A DNA stretch of 64,000 nt from assembly GCA_964036155.1 (NCBI GenBank), contig OZ038422.1, positions 77,523,201 to 77,587,200 on the forward strand, written 5' to 3'. Shown one piece after another: positions 12,300 through 25,522 of this stretch. Both the position numbers and the translations under genes were made by a program. The notes beneath the pieces were generated by a model. The model saw only the letters and a list, made by a program, of their open reading frames with translations. It was not told the origin of the DNA and ran no database searches. The first letter of the stretch is position 1. Every line of letters starts with the position of its first letter. Source of the stretch: Diploscapter coronatus (taxonomy: Eukaryota > Nematoda > Chromadorea > Rhabditida > Rhabditidae).

Positions 12300-15200
12300 T
12301 TTCGGTCGATTTTTTTCCTAAAATTTTAGGTTAACTAGTAAAAAATCAATGAAATTGTCGAAATGTTCGGAAAGGGCGAGTGTAGAAATATAATTTTTTG
12401 ATAAGGCATTGAACACGAGAAGCAGAAATGATAGATGATAAGAAAACGGGAAAATTGGGAGGTGAAAAAGGAACTGCGGACGGGCAGCTGATCGACGAAA
12501 TAATTCCTGAATCGAACGAGCTGGAGTCTTAGAGCCTTAAATTCGAGAAGATCAATTCAAGGTCAATCATAAATAAGTCATAAAATAATGCGTGCCAAAA
12601 GCTAAATGACAAAGAAAATCGATAATTTTCCAATGAAAATGGCAAACTCATACAATTTATCTGTACTAAAAATGTGAAGAGAGTTAAAATGAAATTTTCA
12701 TGAGTATTAAGAATGGTAATCTACGCTAAACATTTTTCTAAGATTAATGTACGCCTAAGCTTTTATAATGATGCGAAATTTCGAGATAAGAACCAATTGA
12801 TTGCTAATAAATCGAGGTAGAGTGACAAATATACGAGAATCTTGGAAAATTAGTCAGATTCATAAAATTTTCGAAATTCAATAGAGTTGTTCACGATAAA
12901 TTGTGTGTCGTAAAATGATCCAATAGTGGGAAGAAATATCGCTTTTCTGAAGGACTTTCGAATAAAACGAAGAAACTGATATGAATGGGAAGTTTTCAAA
13001 GAATTTGCTCAATTGAATCAAATCTTCGTGAGATTTATGGAGATTTGCAGAACCAATCTCAAACTTATTTTAATCTCGAGGTGAAAATGCTAGACTTGCA
13101 TAAGTTATACTAAACTTCCGTTATAAATTGATCAAAAACTAAATAGATATATTGCGTCATTCATAAATGTTTTTGGAATTGAAAACTAGAATATAAATGT
13201 GCTTTCCATATTATTCACGGCTAGAGATAGAGAAAATAGCATAGAAATTATAAAATGCTAATTTAAAAAAAAAAAATCCGACAATTTATTGAGTAACCAA
13301 ATAATTTTCTATTTTTATATGAAGTATTCCAAGAATCTAATGATAAAATCGATTTTTATGGTCATAATACAAAGGCAGATGATGGGTGGTAATACAAATA
13401 AAGATGATGAAAGTCAAAAAGTAACGACGAAGACCGCCGTAATGGGGGCGAAACCTAACGCGACGCAGCGGCAAAGGAAACGAACTTTAAATTGGCTAAT
13501 AAAATATAAGCTACTTGCTGTCAATGGAAATAACTGTCACAGAAGACTATCTTATCTTGGCAGAAAATTATAAACAGAACAGCCGTTCTCTTAAAAATTA
13601 GAAAATATGCCCATTTCTAGAAGAAATTTGACAAAATACGCAATTTGTTGAAGATTATCACCTAAACTGCAAAGAAAGTCGAAAGAAAAAAATGCAGAAA
13701 ATCTGCTTAGAAGGACTGTCAATAGACGAGCAGAAACAAGAAGAGAGAAAAGAAAGAAGGAAAATAAGTGACCAGAAAGGAGGTTAGGTTGGAAAAATTA
13801 AAAACGAAATAATCTTCTCGATAAAAGATAAATCCATCGATCAAATCAATCGAAAACCAACTCGAATTTCGACAAAGTTTGCCTCACGGGAGGATCGAAT
13901 AAAGAGAAAATGATAGCGACCTTGAATAGGGGGAATATTGAATCTGTTGAATCGGCGGCTGAACTGCGATGATAAAAACACGAAAATGATTGCTGGTGAC
14001 TTGATGATAATTCACGTTTCTGTCCAAACTTATCGCATCAAACGTTTACAAAGTAAGGGAAAAGCAAAAGGGCGGCAGATAGCACGTCTTCTAAACGATC
14101 TATTGTAAAATTCGCCGACTTTCGGTGAATAAATATAATTTAGTAAATTAAAACAGATGGATTTTACAGAGGGTCATATTTTTCATGGGGTATGAATATT
14201 TCACCTGGGTTACTCTAAAATGTGCTATTAAAGCTCATGAACTATCAAAGAAAATATATTAGGAAATGAAAAATGGAAAATTTTTCAAGACGTCGCATGA
14301 AGATCAGCTCAAAGGGTCGAATTTTCTTCAATTGGGGTGTGACTGTTTGACTGTTGGCATTCTAAAGGGCTGCTGCAGCAGTCACATCCCTCATCTCATA
14401 ATAACTCGATATGTCTCTGCATTTCTGTTGCAAAAGAAAGGGCATTCAATTTCAATTGGCTGGTCGGAGGAGGTGAGAGTGAAATGAGTGAAAATTGAAA
14501 ATAACGAAGATTATTATAATTATTGAAAATATGAAACAATATAATAAAGTCGGAAAAAATGTCAATTTGAATTATTCGCAACTCGTAAATTCCGCGATCC
14601 ATTTTATAGAATTTCGCCTTTTGAATTTTCTCGACCGTGACTTATGAACAAATTACTAGGAAAAATCGCGAAATTTATAGGTGATAGCGAAGTCGCGATA
14701 TCGTGGAGAATCCAAGTCTCCGAAAGCATAGAAAAATAATTCGAATTTGAATATTCTAAATCGACGTTTAAATTTCATGACGTAACCAAGCAAATACATT
14801 ACTGGCAGAAACAATGTACAGTTTACTACATAGTAAATTGAATAGGATAAATCGGAAAATTATAATAAAGCCTGAGAATTTGCGCATATCTTATAAAGCC
14901 GATGATTAGAATTGACGACAAGACGCGAAGGCAGAAGAGAGAAAGGCAGCCATAGAAGCATTAGGAAAACCAGAATAAAAGGGATGAAGGAGGGAGGGAA
15001 ATAGGGGATTTTGTACGGAAAATCGCGGAAAACGATGCGCAGCTGCTGCCTATGCAGATAACATCAACTCCCGTGTGCGAATTTACATGGAAATTCGATG
15101 AAATAGCCGAATATTTCGACAAAATTCCAAGATTTAAGCCCGGTTTTAAGCGCCTTCTTCCATTAGACTTAGCCAGGATTTGTTGCTGCTAGCAAACGGC

Positions 15201-16183
15201 GAAATTTTGCATTCGAGTCTATACAAATCTCAGATATAGGCTAAACTTTTAATTTTAATTTAGGAAAGTGATATACAAAAAATACAAATTTAACTTGAAA
15301 ATAACTACTTTTCGAAACCTTTCAACTTAAAATTTTGAAACACTTTTCAAAAAATTAGCTGCCTTTTGGCCTAATTCGACCGATTTTGTGGTAATTGATT
15401 CGCATTATTTGAGTGGGTCAACACACATCTGGCAGTGGAAAAAGAAACGGTCAGAGAAGCGAAAGGAAAATATAGAACAATGGCGATTTGCTGTGTTGGG
15501 AATGTCGATTTTACCCGCTTTTTGTACCCGGTTTTCTCTAATTCAACGCTATTTACTCACCTATTACAATACCCATGATTTCTTAATTCATACCGCATAA
15601 ATTATGCCGAGTGATGTGCAGAATTCAGCGTTAAAAACAACGTTGAATCAGAGGTATAACTTGTGAAATTCTAATGTGAAGTCGAGCTAAATTTATGAAA
15701 ATGGAATAGTGGACGGAAAAGTTATCGAATTAGGCAAGTATTATCAAATTCGCATATTCAGGAGAAATTTAAAAGTTTTGAAAGCGAATACTTTCTTCCA
15801 AAATGGCAAAAATTAATGGAGTATTGAAGCTGTGAGCAGATTATGGAGCTGAAAGTGTGAATATTTTCTTAAAGATTGAGAAGAAAGTAATAGAATATTA
15901 AAATTTTCTTGGAAACGTAGGGAAAATCTAGTTCCGAATAAATTCCCCTTTTCCCGGATCATGCATTCCTTGACAGATTGCATGCTACCTGTCTTCCAGC
16001 AAAGTCGATCTCATTCTTTAGTCTTCAGTATGGGCACGAGTCAATTACCACAGGATATCCATTGTTCGGTCGCTAATATTCGTTCCTGCATACTTCTCAC
16101 GTCTAATTTCCTTTCAAACTTTCTCTCGGATAATTTTAAGCACCAAAAATTTGAATTAAGAAAAACATATCAACAGAGTTATA

Positions 16184-16284
16184 ACGACCCGGTCCGCGTT
16201 TTGCGGGTCGAACTGAAATTAAAAAAAAAAAGTCGCAGGCCGAGTCGGGTCCGGATCGAAAATTTTCGGCCCATTTAGAACCCT
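16184..16284. repeat. GC-rich low-complexity repeat remnant
   Basis: Degenerate GGGTC/GACCC-type units (CCCGGTCCGCG, GCGGGTCG, GAGTCGGGTCCGG) flank an A11 run, then CGAAAATTTTCGG. Composition stands out from the AT-rich flanks. It looks like an eroded satellite or element fragment; class unknown. Confidence 0.4.
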
Positions 16285-16818
16285 GCATATCAATTTAAGT
16301 GGCTGTAGACATTGTCAAGAAAAATCGTAAAATGGGTATTTTAGTACGACCAGAGCAGAGATTAGAAAAGATAGAACGAAAAGCTCTAATCGAAGGGAAG
16401 CACGAATAGCCTGGTAGTCTGATAAACGATAGTGATAGAGCGAAATGTAACTAGAATTTGTAGTTGTAGGATAGGAAATATTGTAAACATGCTATTTTTG
16501 GAATTTAAAAAAAAAAATTGAATTAGGATAGTGAATGTGAGGCTAAGAATATCGAATATTTGGAATATTCAAATTTCACTGAATTAAAATACATATCAAA
16601 TTTAAAAATCAAAGGGGTCGCATTCCTAAAAATGAACAAAACCTCCGATGTCCATCGTTGAGGTGGTAAACAGGGATATAAAATCGATATATGAAATAAA
16701 ATATGTAAATTCGGAAAATTTAAATAGTGATATGAGCTTATTTTGGATGAGTCTCAACTCCATCTGCAGCCGAAAGACAAAAGACATCTGTCATTCCTGC
16801 CTTCCTGCTTCGATACGA

Positions 16819-16838
16819 GTCTCTCTCTCTCTCTCTCT
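16819..16838. repeat. (CT)n microsatellite
   Basis: About nine consecutive TC units in intergenic sequence, followed by GTCTATATAT. Confidence 0.85.
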
Positions 16839-17514
16839 GTCTATATATCGGATACGCAAATTAAGTTGGCCGAGAGAAATGAGAGGACAGAGAGAAAGGA
16901 GAACCGTCCAGCATACAATTATCCCTACAGGCACATCTGGCATTAAACAAATCCCAAATACTAAGCCCCAAGTCTAAAAAATCGATCCGGAATGTTTGAT
17001 TATTGTGAGCCCATGTGTGGCTTTATAAGGAGGACAAAATTATTTTAAATTGAATTTCAAGTTAAAGGCTATATTTAGACATTTTTAAATGAAATCTGAG
17101 ATTTCAAATATCGAAATAAATTGATGGAATTTATCGGTCAACTTTTTAGAATTTGTAGAGAAAAATATATAAAAAAAATGGCGAATAATTTTTCAAATAT
17201 TATTGATTCAGAGGTTTTTAACATAAGACAAAAGCATCTTCTAGAAAAAATGAAATGACAAAGAAATTGCAATTTATTTTAGTCGAGAAAAATAAGAACA
17301 GCCTCCACAATTTCAATTTTCCTATTGAAATTATCAAATGTTCCGGTCAAGACTTTTCATCACTTTGGAATTTTTACCAAAGTGTTTCATTTTATCAAAA
17401 TGAAAAGTTAAAAACAGCAACATTTCGAGAGCAAATAATAATCATTTAATGGATCAATAGAAAAAAATGATGAAAAAATCGCAAAAGGCTTGCTCCTTGA
17501 AGAGATTTTGAACA

Positions 17515-17625
17515 GAAAGAGGCTAGCCCAAAAATTGATAGAAAGGGGGTAGCCTCTACATTTTTTCAAAAATGAGGGTTACCCCTAGAAATTTTGTACA
17601 AAAAGGCGTCCGCCTCTAGGCGAAA
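17515..17625. repeat. Short degenerate tandem repeat, unit about 30 bp
   Basis: Three to four diverged units share a GG-TA-CCTCTA core followed by AATTTT..CAAAAA. Seen by eye; the unit length is approximate. Confidence 0.4.
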
Positions 17626-18035
17626 CAAACTTCAGGTTTCTAGCGGTCTACGGAAAGAGACGGAAAAGAATCGTATTATAGAGTAAAGTCAACAAAACTG
17701 CGACAGACAGCCAAAGTCAAAGAGAACGGAAAGAGCCATGCGGTCATTCACACAGACTGCAAGAACGGAATATACGGAAACGGAATCGGAACTTTCGAGA
17801 TATAAAGACTCAAGTTTATCTTTCGGGAAATTTTGACTAATCGAGCTTTAATGACGTATGTTTGTTCAAATGGCTTAGACGAAATTCCAGACCAAATTTG
17901 ACATTTGTCTACGAGTAGACTATTATCGATATCGGCTATTTGAGCTGCAATATGATTAAATGCTAGATTCTCCCATAGATATCTAAAATATTTCGTCTAA
18001 AGAACATGGAGATCACTCCAACTTCCGTAAAGTCT

Positions 18036-18071
18036 ACCACATTTCCAAAGACAGTCTTTGGTTTATGTGGT
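18036..18071. other. Near-perfect short hairpin
   Basis: A 36-nt inverted repeat: left arm ACCACAT..CCAAAGA, three-base loop CAG, right arm TCTTTGG..ATGTGGT. The loop is too tight and the stem too short for a normal pre-miRNA, although the right arm contains CTTTGG, the miR-9 seed. Function unknown. Confidence 0.35.
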
Positions 18072-21000
18072 GCGAAAAAACTATCTGTCGCAGAAGATCG
18101 AGCCTTGACCCTATAAGACATTGGAATTATGTGCTCATTACGAAGAAATCAAAGTTTCTAGACGTGAAATTTGGCCGATGGATGGGCTAATTGGAAAGGA
18201 AAGGGAAAATCGTCTTGCGATGTGAGATGATATGACCAAGGCGAAAACCGAGGCATCAAGCAATGAACGCTTAGAGACGTAAGCACTTTAGATCGAGGGA
18301 ACACTTAGGGACAGGAAGGATAGCGAAGGAGGGAAGGAAATTAAGGGAAAAATTAACGAGGAACGGTTTAGACGAAAAGTCAATGCTTGGTCGAACGTCT
18401 GGTACACATTTTTTCTTGTAAAAAATCATCACCCGGCTTTATTAAGATTTACAGAAAAAATGGTTCTCGCAATTCCGCACAATCTTGTAGACGTGGTATT
18501 TCTCTCTTTTCGAAAAGAAAAGGAAGAATAGATTCCGCTCATAAAATCATGCATTATTTCTCCTATAAAAAAACGATAATTTCCTTTCGAAGAAGTGCGA
18601 AAAATGTTTTGTTCGCAAAATAATGCAGTATTGTATCTTATTGAAATGGAATAAAAAAATATTTTTTTAATGGAACGTGAAAACAATTTCTTTTTCAGGA
18701 AGGAATAGGAAGAATATGCAACGGCTCTAAAACCATGCAGTATTGCAGAAGTTCGCTATTTTCGAAGTCACAGATACATTGCCATTTGCCACTTGTGCTG
18801 TCATGCTTTCATGCTTTCCTCTCGGGTATTTTCTCGAATCGTATTGTCTGCTTGTCTGCTTGTGGACAAGCCAGAAGGGGGCTTTGCGCGTTCTGCTCAA
18901 ATAGTCTTCCTTTCCGATGGGAAGAGGAAAAGAACAATGGACATTTGAAGGGGAGAAACAGCAAAGGAATGCACTGAATATACTCGCACAAACAATGTAT
19001 TATGCACACGTAATAATGATGGATGAAAAAGAGCCGATATATGATTTAATATTTGGATTTGGGACTGGATAACTGAATAATTAGAGGATATCAGCCATTT
19101 TGGATCTTTCTACCTGAGCTTTTGAAATAAATCTCAAAGAATGTGCAATGCACACGTAAGAACTGGATAAGAATCAGATATGGGGTTTTATATTTTGGCT
19201 TGAGACGGGATATAATTGAATAATTAGTAGATCTTGGTTATCTTAGGATTTAGATATGCGAGTATAAAACTCATTTTGGACTTTCCTATAAGATATTATC
19301 AAAATATAGCCAAAAAATGTCCTTTAAAAAACGGCAATTTGTATTCTTCACCATGTCAGAATACGAAGTATGGAAAAAGATGTACTATCTATCTTTGTCT
19401 ACCTTCGCAAAATATGATGAATATTTCACGTAGCGAAATGGTGAAGAATCCGAATGACCGTTAAAACTGAATTTTGAACCCCTAACATTCCAGTCAAAAA
19501 TAATCTTCCAAGAACATGTGTGAAAACGTGCTGAACGAGTGATTTTCGTTCGGCTAAAGGACTCGGAGATGAGCAATGATGTGCATTAGAAGCAGAAGCA
19601 GAAAGAAGCGGGTGGACTGTTTGATTAGTGATTGTTTCGATCAGAGAGTCGCAAAGACAGGAAGGTGCCTGTCTGCCTTCTGCCAGAGGCACTTGTTAGC
19701 GGATCTACCGGGTGGTCAGCTGCTGACTCAGTTGAGAAAATCGCGTTTTTCTAGGATTTACGGATTTTCGAAAAGTTGACATACAAGAAAAAAGATATGG
19801 GATTTAAAAAAAATGAAGATTTGCTGACTTTTATTTCAACTTCTTGAATAGTGCTGCCCATAGACAAGGGTAGTCGTATTAATAAAAATCCCCCGAAAAG
19901 ATACTATACAAAATCGAAGTATATGGTATACACATGCACATTTGCACGTAAACGTATCCATTTTCGATAGTTTTAACGATAAAATTTCGAAATTTTTACG
20001 GTTTTTCTATTCGAAAATTCTCGAGTGATTGGAGATGTCCTCGCGAATAGCGGATTTAAAGGAAAAGCGCGGATAATCCCCAGATTTGGCTGATCAAAAG
20101 TTGAAAATCATTAGGTTTTCATTGGCGCATGTGTCCTACGTTTACGCATGCATAAGTGTGAAGGGGGATAAAGGAAAACACGACTATAGAGATATAGGAA
20201 ATTTTTCCTCAACTATAAAAGAAGACAGGTGCGGAAAAGTTGTACCTTTTCATAATTTTATTTGCTAATAAGTACGAAAATGTTGGATTTAATACAGGTA
20301 GAGGCGGGATTTTCAGCGCCTGTGGGAAGCCCTGTTTTGAAGTCTAATTGAAGTTAAAAGAACTTTGATTTCTAAAATCGAGAAAAAATCGGTACGATCT
20401 GGAAAGTCAAGGGTGATTTGATCTGACGCATTCCTTCCCTGCTAATTAGGAAGCGGAATCGAGGGCTAATTCTGCTAATTTCTTCATCAACTGAATCGAG
20501 GAGGAATGATGATGCAACAGAGATTGGAGGCAGAAGCTCGAATGAGATAGATTTACATTGACTGTGACACTAACAACACAGATGGAATTGATAGAATGAT
20601 AAATCGACAAAGAGATAAAAAAAGGATTTGATAGGCAAAGTGCTGATTGATGCTGACAGATGAAAGAAGCTGCATGCTAATGAATTGAATGTGTTAACGA
20701 AAGAGTGTCGAGAAACGGAATATGGTATCGGAAAAATACACTGATAAAAGTATTTATAATTGGCGAAAATTATGAAAGCATTGATAAGTGTGATAAAATA
20801 TAGTAGTTAGTGATAAATTGAGGAAAGTACGTTGATATAATTGATAAGAAGAATGAGATATTTAAACACAGTTCTAAAATATTGCAAAAGTTTTAGGATA
20901 GTGTCTTTACAATGAGCAATATAATACCGAGCCAGAGCGTCTGGTGACACTGCAGTTTGCCTTATTGCGCAATGATAAAGACATAACAGGTGCCCTAGAT

Positions 21001-23240
21001 TTATCCTAAAGTCAAAAGTATCCCAACTTTAAATATGTAAAAATACAACAAAAAATCAAATATTACTCAAGTATTCATCTTTCTAACAGAGAAAGAAGTG
21101 ATTGTTTCATCTCAAACATAACCTGTGACATGTGAATGAATAATGAATGCGTATTCCTACTGTTTGCTCCTTCTTGCATTTTTTCATGTCATGCAGCTTC
21201 TTTCATGAACTGGCCTTTTAGATTCAAGTTTACCTAAGGGAGCGAATGCGAGTAAAGAGGCTTGAGGTGAAGCGTGCGGGTATTCCTTAGGTATTCAGGT
21301 ACACCCGCGCGTAGGTAAATGGCAAATTCAAGTGGTCGGATCGAGGAAATGCAGCACAAATTAGGCATGTTCTAATCGATGCCCTACAAGTGGCGAGGGC
21401 AAGTATCTCAGGATCTAAGGATTGAGATTCCAAGGTTGAGACGCGATTAATTATCGAAGGTAATTTAGAACTGGGTAAGAACGCCAAAGGGGAAAGGTAA
21501 GTGTAGGATTGAGGACGATATGGAAGTTTTTTTTTTTAATTTAGAAACAGATTCTGAATCAAAGACAAAGTTTTGAAATTTATGAATGATTAGAGACGAT
21601 AAAATATTTGTCTTTTGTGATTTTGCTGAATTCGGAAAACAAAGTTTGACATATAATTTAAATGACTATATGAACATTCCTTTGCGGTCACAGAACTAAA
21701 AGTAATTCAGAAAATATTTAATAAAAATGAACGCAAAAGAAATTTCGATTTCGATTTTATCGGTAAATTTGATCGCACATCTTTTTCATAGCGAAATTCA
21801 TCAACCTATCTAGGTCGATGGTATTAATTCAATCAAGTACTCCGATGATAAATTAAATTGGAAAATTATTGAATGAAAAATAATTATTGTTAAAAATATT
21901 ATAGTCGTCAAAAACATGGTTTCAATTATAGAGAAAAATGTTTTAGATAGTCGTTTATGACATTTGCAATGATAAGGAAAAGGGAAAGGGGCGAAGAATT
22001 TATTGGATGAGGAAAAATAGAAGAGGCAAAAGAATCAAAGAAAATCAAAACACAACCGGATTGGGGATATCTTTGGCTTGCATTTCTGAAGGCCGGCATA
22101 ACAACTCAAATATAGAAAATCAATCAGAAAAACGACCATGTTTCCTAATTAGAATGTATATTGGGTAATTTTTCATGACATAATAAGCAATTGCATCAAT
22201 TTTTAGAGAAAAAGATTAAAATCAAAGATAAATCTAGAAAAATCGAGGATCTGGTATAAAATATCTACTCAATACCTCTTTAGACGAGAAGTTCTGTTAT
22301 TTCAGTAATTTGATATGTCTTATTCTCTTCTCACATACCGTAACTCAATGACAAATACTCTCACCTCCTCTAAATGGACCTCATGCAGTGAGAAAACGGG
22401 ATGTAAATAGAGCTATGCTAGAGATTAACTAGAGCCTCTGATCAATATTTACCGTGGAAGGTGATAATCTTAGATTTTTAAATAAAATTTCTGAAAGCCA
22501 TGATTTTCCGACTAAAATATCTATTTTTGACTTTGATCATTAAAATTTCACTTCAACACTTGGACAATTTTATGATTCGACACTTATTTTCAAAGTTTCA
22601 TGGCAATTTGAAATAGCCTTCAAAATAATATTAATGTTCAGGTGATAAATGATAAATATTTACTATCAATAGCATTTTAAGCACTGGGCATTCTAAGGAA
22701 ATGGACTTTCGTGCCAAAGGGAATAGGGCATAAGAATAAGAACAAAGACAAACAGACGGCCAAAATACTTGACCATCAAATAAATGCATAAGCTGGACTT
22801 CGTTGGCAAAACAATTCCGAGTCGAGGGACTCGCACTTAGAAACTCGACTTATTTGGGAATAATTATACCTTGATAGGTAAAATATGGAAAACCAGACGT
22901 ATTTTTCATTCAATTTCACAACTCCCCTTTAGATTTTCCATTCTGTAATCACATTTATTTCCATTTCATAACACAGATAAAACTGATGTCTATAATTCAT
23001 CACATAACATTCGTAAAAAGAGAATGTGAAATTCAACTTCACAACTTGGATAAAACAACTAAATGTAACTAACAACTTTCTTGGCTTCGAATTTTTTAGA
23101 ATGACTTTTAGGAAAAGTAAAGAAATGGACGTTTCCTACTAAAAATTACAATAAAAAATTAGAAAGGTCGATTCTACCTAGAAACTGCTGGAATAAACTT
23201 AGAAGAAAAAGAAACGTTGATTTTTACTTTAAAAATCAAC

Positions 23241-25522
23241 CTAATACTCCTCGTGGAACGGATAGTGGGGATGGTCTCCGTCGCGCTCCTTCAGACTCAC
23301 AATGCGCCAGCCCTGAAATTTCAAAAATCAGTCCTTTTCTTTATTCTTGTTTCGAAATAAAAAAATTACCTGATCCAAACCCCCGATTTCCTTCATCTCA
23401 GCGTCAGTCAGATTGAAATCGAACAGATTCGCGTTTTGCTTGATTCTGTCTGAAAATATTTCAGTCATTTCGCTTTTTAAGTTGAAATTTTTGGCTACAT
23501 AAGCTTTCATTTCAGAAATTAAAAAGATTTTTTTAACTCTTCAAGATCAAAATCCGACGCAAAAAGTGAAGTAATCATTTCCAGATGATGATAAATTTTC
23601 ACTATCTCATGCCTTTTAGAATAGGATATTTCTTTTAGGGCAAAAAATTTATGAAGATTTATTTGACCTTCCGAAACGGACTTCGGGATGACGATGATGC
23701 CCAGCTGAATGGCCCAGCGCAGCGCAACTTGCGCGGTCGACTGAAAATTTAAAAAATCAATCTAAATTAAAAAGACGAAATAAAAATTCTTACCTTCCCA
23801 TGAGCATCGGCGATTTTCTTGATCACAGGCTCAGTGATGACGTTGGGGTCGCCCTCCTTGCGGAAAAATGCCGAGCCGGGATTGCCGAGCGAACTAAAAA
23901 CTTTCTTTCCAATCCATTTTTTATTTTTTTCGAAAACAAAAGCTTGAGTCTATTTTCTTAGAAAATTCCTACTAACGAAAACGAACTTATTTTCATTGAA
24001 ATGACCAGTGCGAAAGCCGATTCGAGGTTTGACTTTCTTGGAAATAGACGTTTAGAAAATAAGGAAAACTTACCTGTATGCAGTGACGGCGATATTGTGC
24101 TGCTGGCAAAAGTCGCGCAACTTCTTCTGCTGGAAGTAGGGGTGGAGCTCGACCTGAAATTTCATTCTTTTTAGAAATTGTCGAACTTTTGCTTACCTGA
24201 TTAACCGCGGGCTTAATCTTGGCCTTCTCCAAAACGCGTTCGATCTGTTTGTGGTTGAAGTTGGAGACGCCGATCGACCTGAATTTAAAATTCGAATTTT
24301 TATAAATTTTATTTGAAATCCTTTTTTTGGTTTGAAGAAATTATGCACCATTTGAAGGCTTCGAAATTTTGAAATCTCGACTCCATTCAATTTCCAACTT
24401 TTACCTGAGAACTATGATATAGAAAAGAAATAAAGGGGCTGAAAACTCTGAGGCGAATTTTCTAAAAAGAAAAAAACTTGACCCAACCTGACTTTTTTGG
24501 CCTCGACGGCTTCCTCCAGAGCTTTCCATGTGTCCAGATAATCAACATCCGAATAGAGCATCTTATTGCTGCCGTCCGTTCTCTGGAGTAAAATTTATTC
24601 ATTTTATCAAAACCACCCTTTATTTCAAAATTTTATGAAGATATCTTCACTCCTTCGAGTAAAAGTGAATAATTTCGAAAAAAAAGGCTAATTTTGAGCA
24701 ATTTTACAAGAGCATCCTTTCGTATATTTTTTCAAATGTTCTACTTTGGGGAAAAGTTCGCCGCCCTCTTCGAAACCGGTCGGCCAGTGGATCAGCAGCA
24801 AGTCGATGTACTGCAGCTGCAGGTCCGAGAGAATCGTGTCGATGTTCGACTGAAAATTTTTATTTTTCAAAAAAACGAATTTTTTTCAAGTTGTTTGCAA
24901 TTTACCTTAGCCTTCTCGTACGAGTGGAACGTGTTCCACACTTTCGAGGTTATGAAAATGTCCTCGCGCTGAAACTTTTAAAATGAAATTCTATATTCTC
25001 CATATTTTTAACTAGTTGATTGATTACTTCTTTTGATAAAATAAAACATCATCTACAATTAAAATTCACTTCCTGTAAAAAATTCAATGAGCCTTTTTGA
25101 ATAAATAAAATAAAACTCAAACCCCGAACCTGGACTCTTCCTAGGTAAGTTATGAAAATTCTATTTTCAAGATAAGTAAATTTTTCTAATTATTTTTTTG
25201 ACTTTTTCAAATAAATAAATAAAAAAATATTGCCGAACCTTGACCTTCCCCTCACTGAACAGCTTGTGGAAAGTCTGACCAATCTCCTTCTGATTATCGT
25301 AGATGTGTGCGCAGTCGATGTGTTTGTAGCCGTTCAGCAAAGCCGCCTCGACCGCTTTGCTCACTTCACCTGGCTGAAAAAATATTTAATTATTAAAAAA
25401 AGTTACAAATATTCTTTTTTTTTGAATTTTCATACTTTGGACTGCCAAGTGCCGAGCCCGACCACGGGCATTTCGTAGCCGGAAGAGAGTTTGACCGTGG
25501 CGGACACCATCCTTCTGAACAT
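23241..25522 (-). CDS. Aldo-keto reductase (AKR1-like)
   Basis: Eleven exons, 5' to 3': 25522-25436, 25373-25239, 24968-24906, 24849-24745, 24582-24488, 24278-24197, 24153-24074, 23893-23794, 23740-23668, 23449-23370, 23312-23241; 323 aa, the normal family length, with every junction in phase. A cytosolic NADPH-dependent oxidoreductase that reduces aldehydes and ketones. The catalytic tetrad is intact and correctly spaced: Asp49 and Tyr54 ([10 protein letters not shown]), Lys83 (ITSKVWN), His116 (LLLIHWP). Also visible: GLGTWQS near the N-terminus, SIGVSNFN, the QVELHP strand and the cofactor loop [13 protein letters not shown]. The C-terminus [10 protein letters not shown] is typical of animal AKR1 proteins. 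Exons are clearly GC-richer than the introns. Intron 2 contains a partial copy of the exon 2 end. The exact substrate cannot be told. Confidence 0.95.

Larger units (their letters stand above)
12300..23240. other. Gene-poor 10.9-kb region
   Basis: Between the 5' end of the adaptor gene and the 3' end of the aldo-keto reductase gene. I found no exon chain, rRNA or convincing tRNA on either strand. It holds a (CT)n tract, a short decayed tandem repeat, a GC-rich repeat remnant and a 36-nt hairpin, annotated separately. The upstream half may carry control elements for the adaptor gene, but nothing specific can be named. Confidence 0.55.

Noticed and set aside
18036..18071. Possible miR-9-type microRNA, because of TCTTTGG in a hairpin
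   Set aside because: The stem is too short and the loop is only three bases, so Drosha/Dicer processing is implausible. Kept only as a hairpin.
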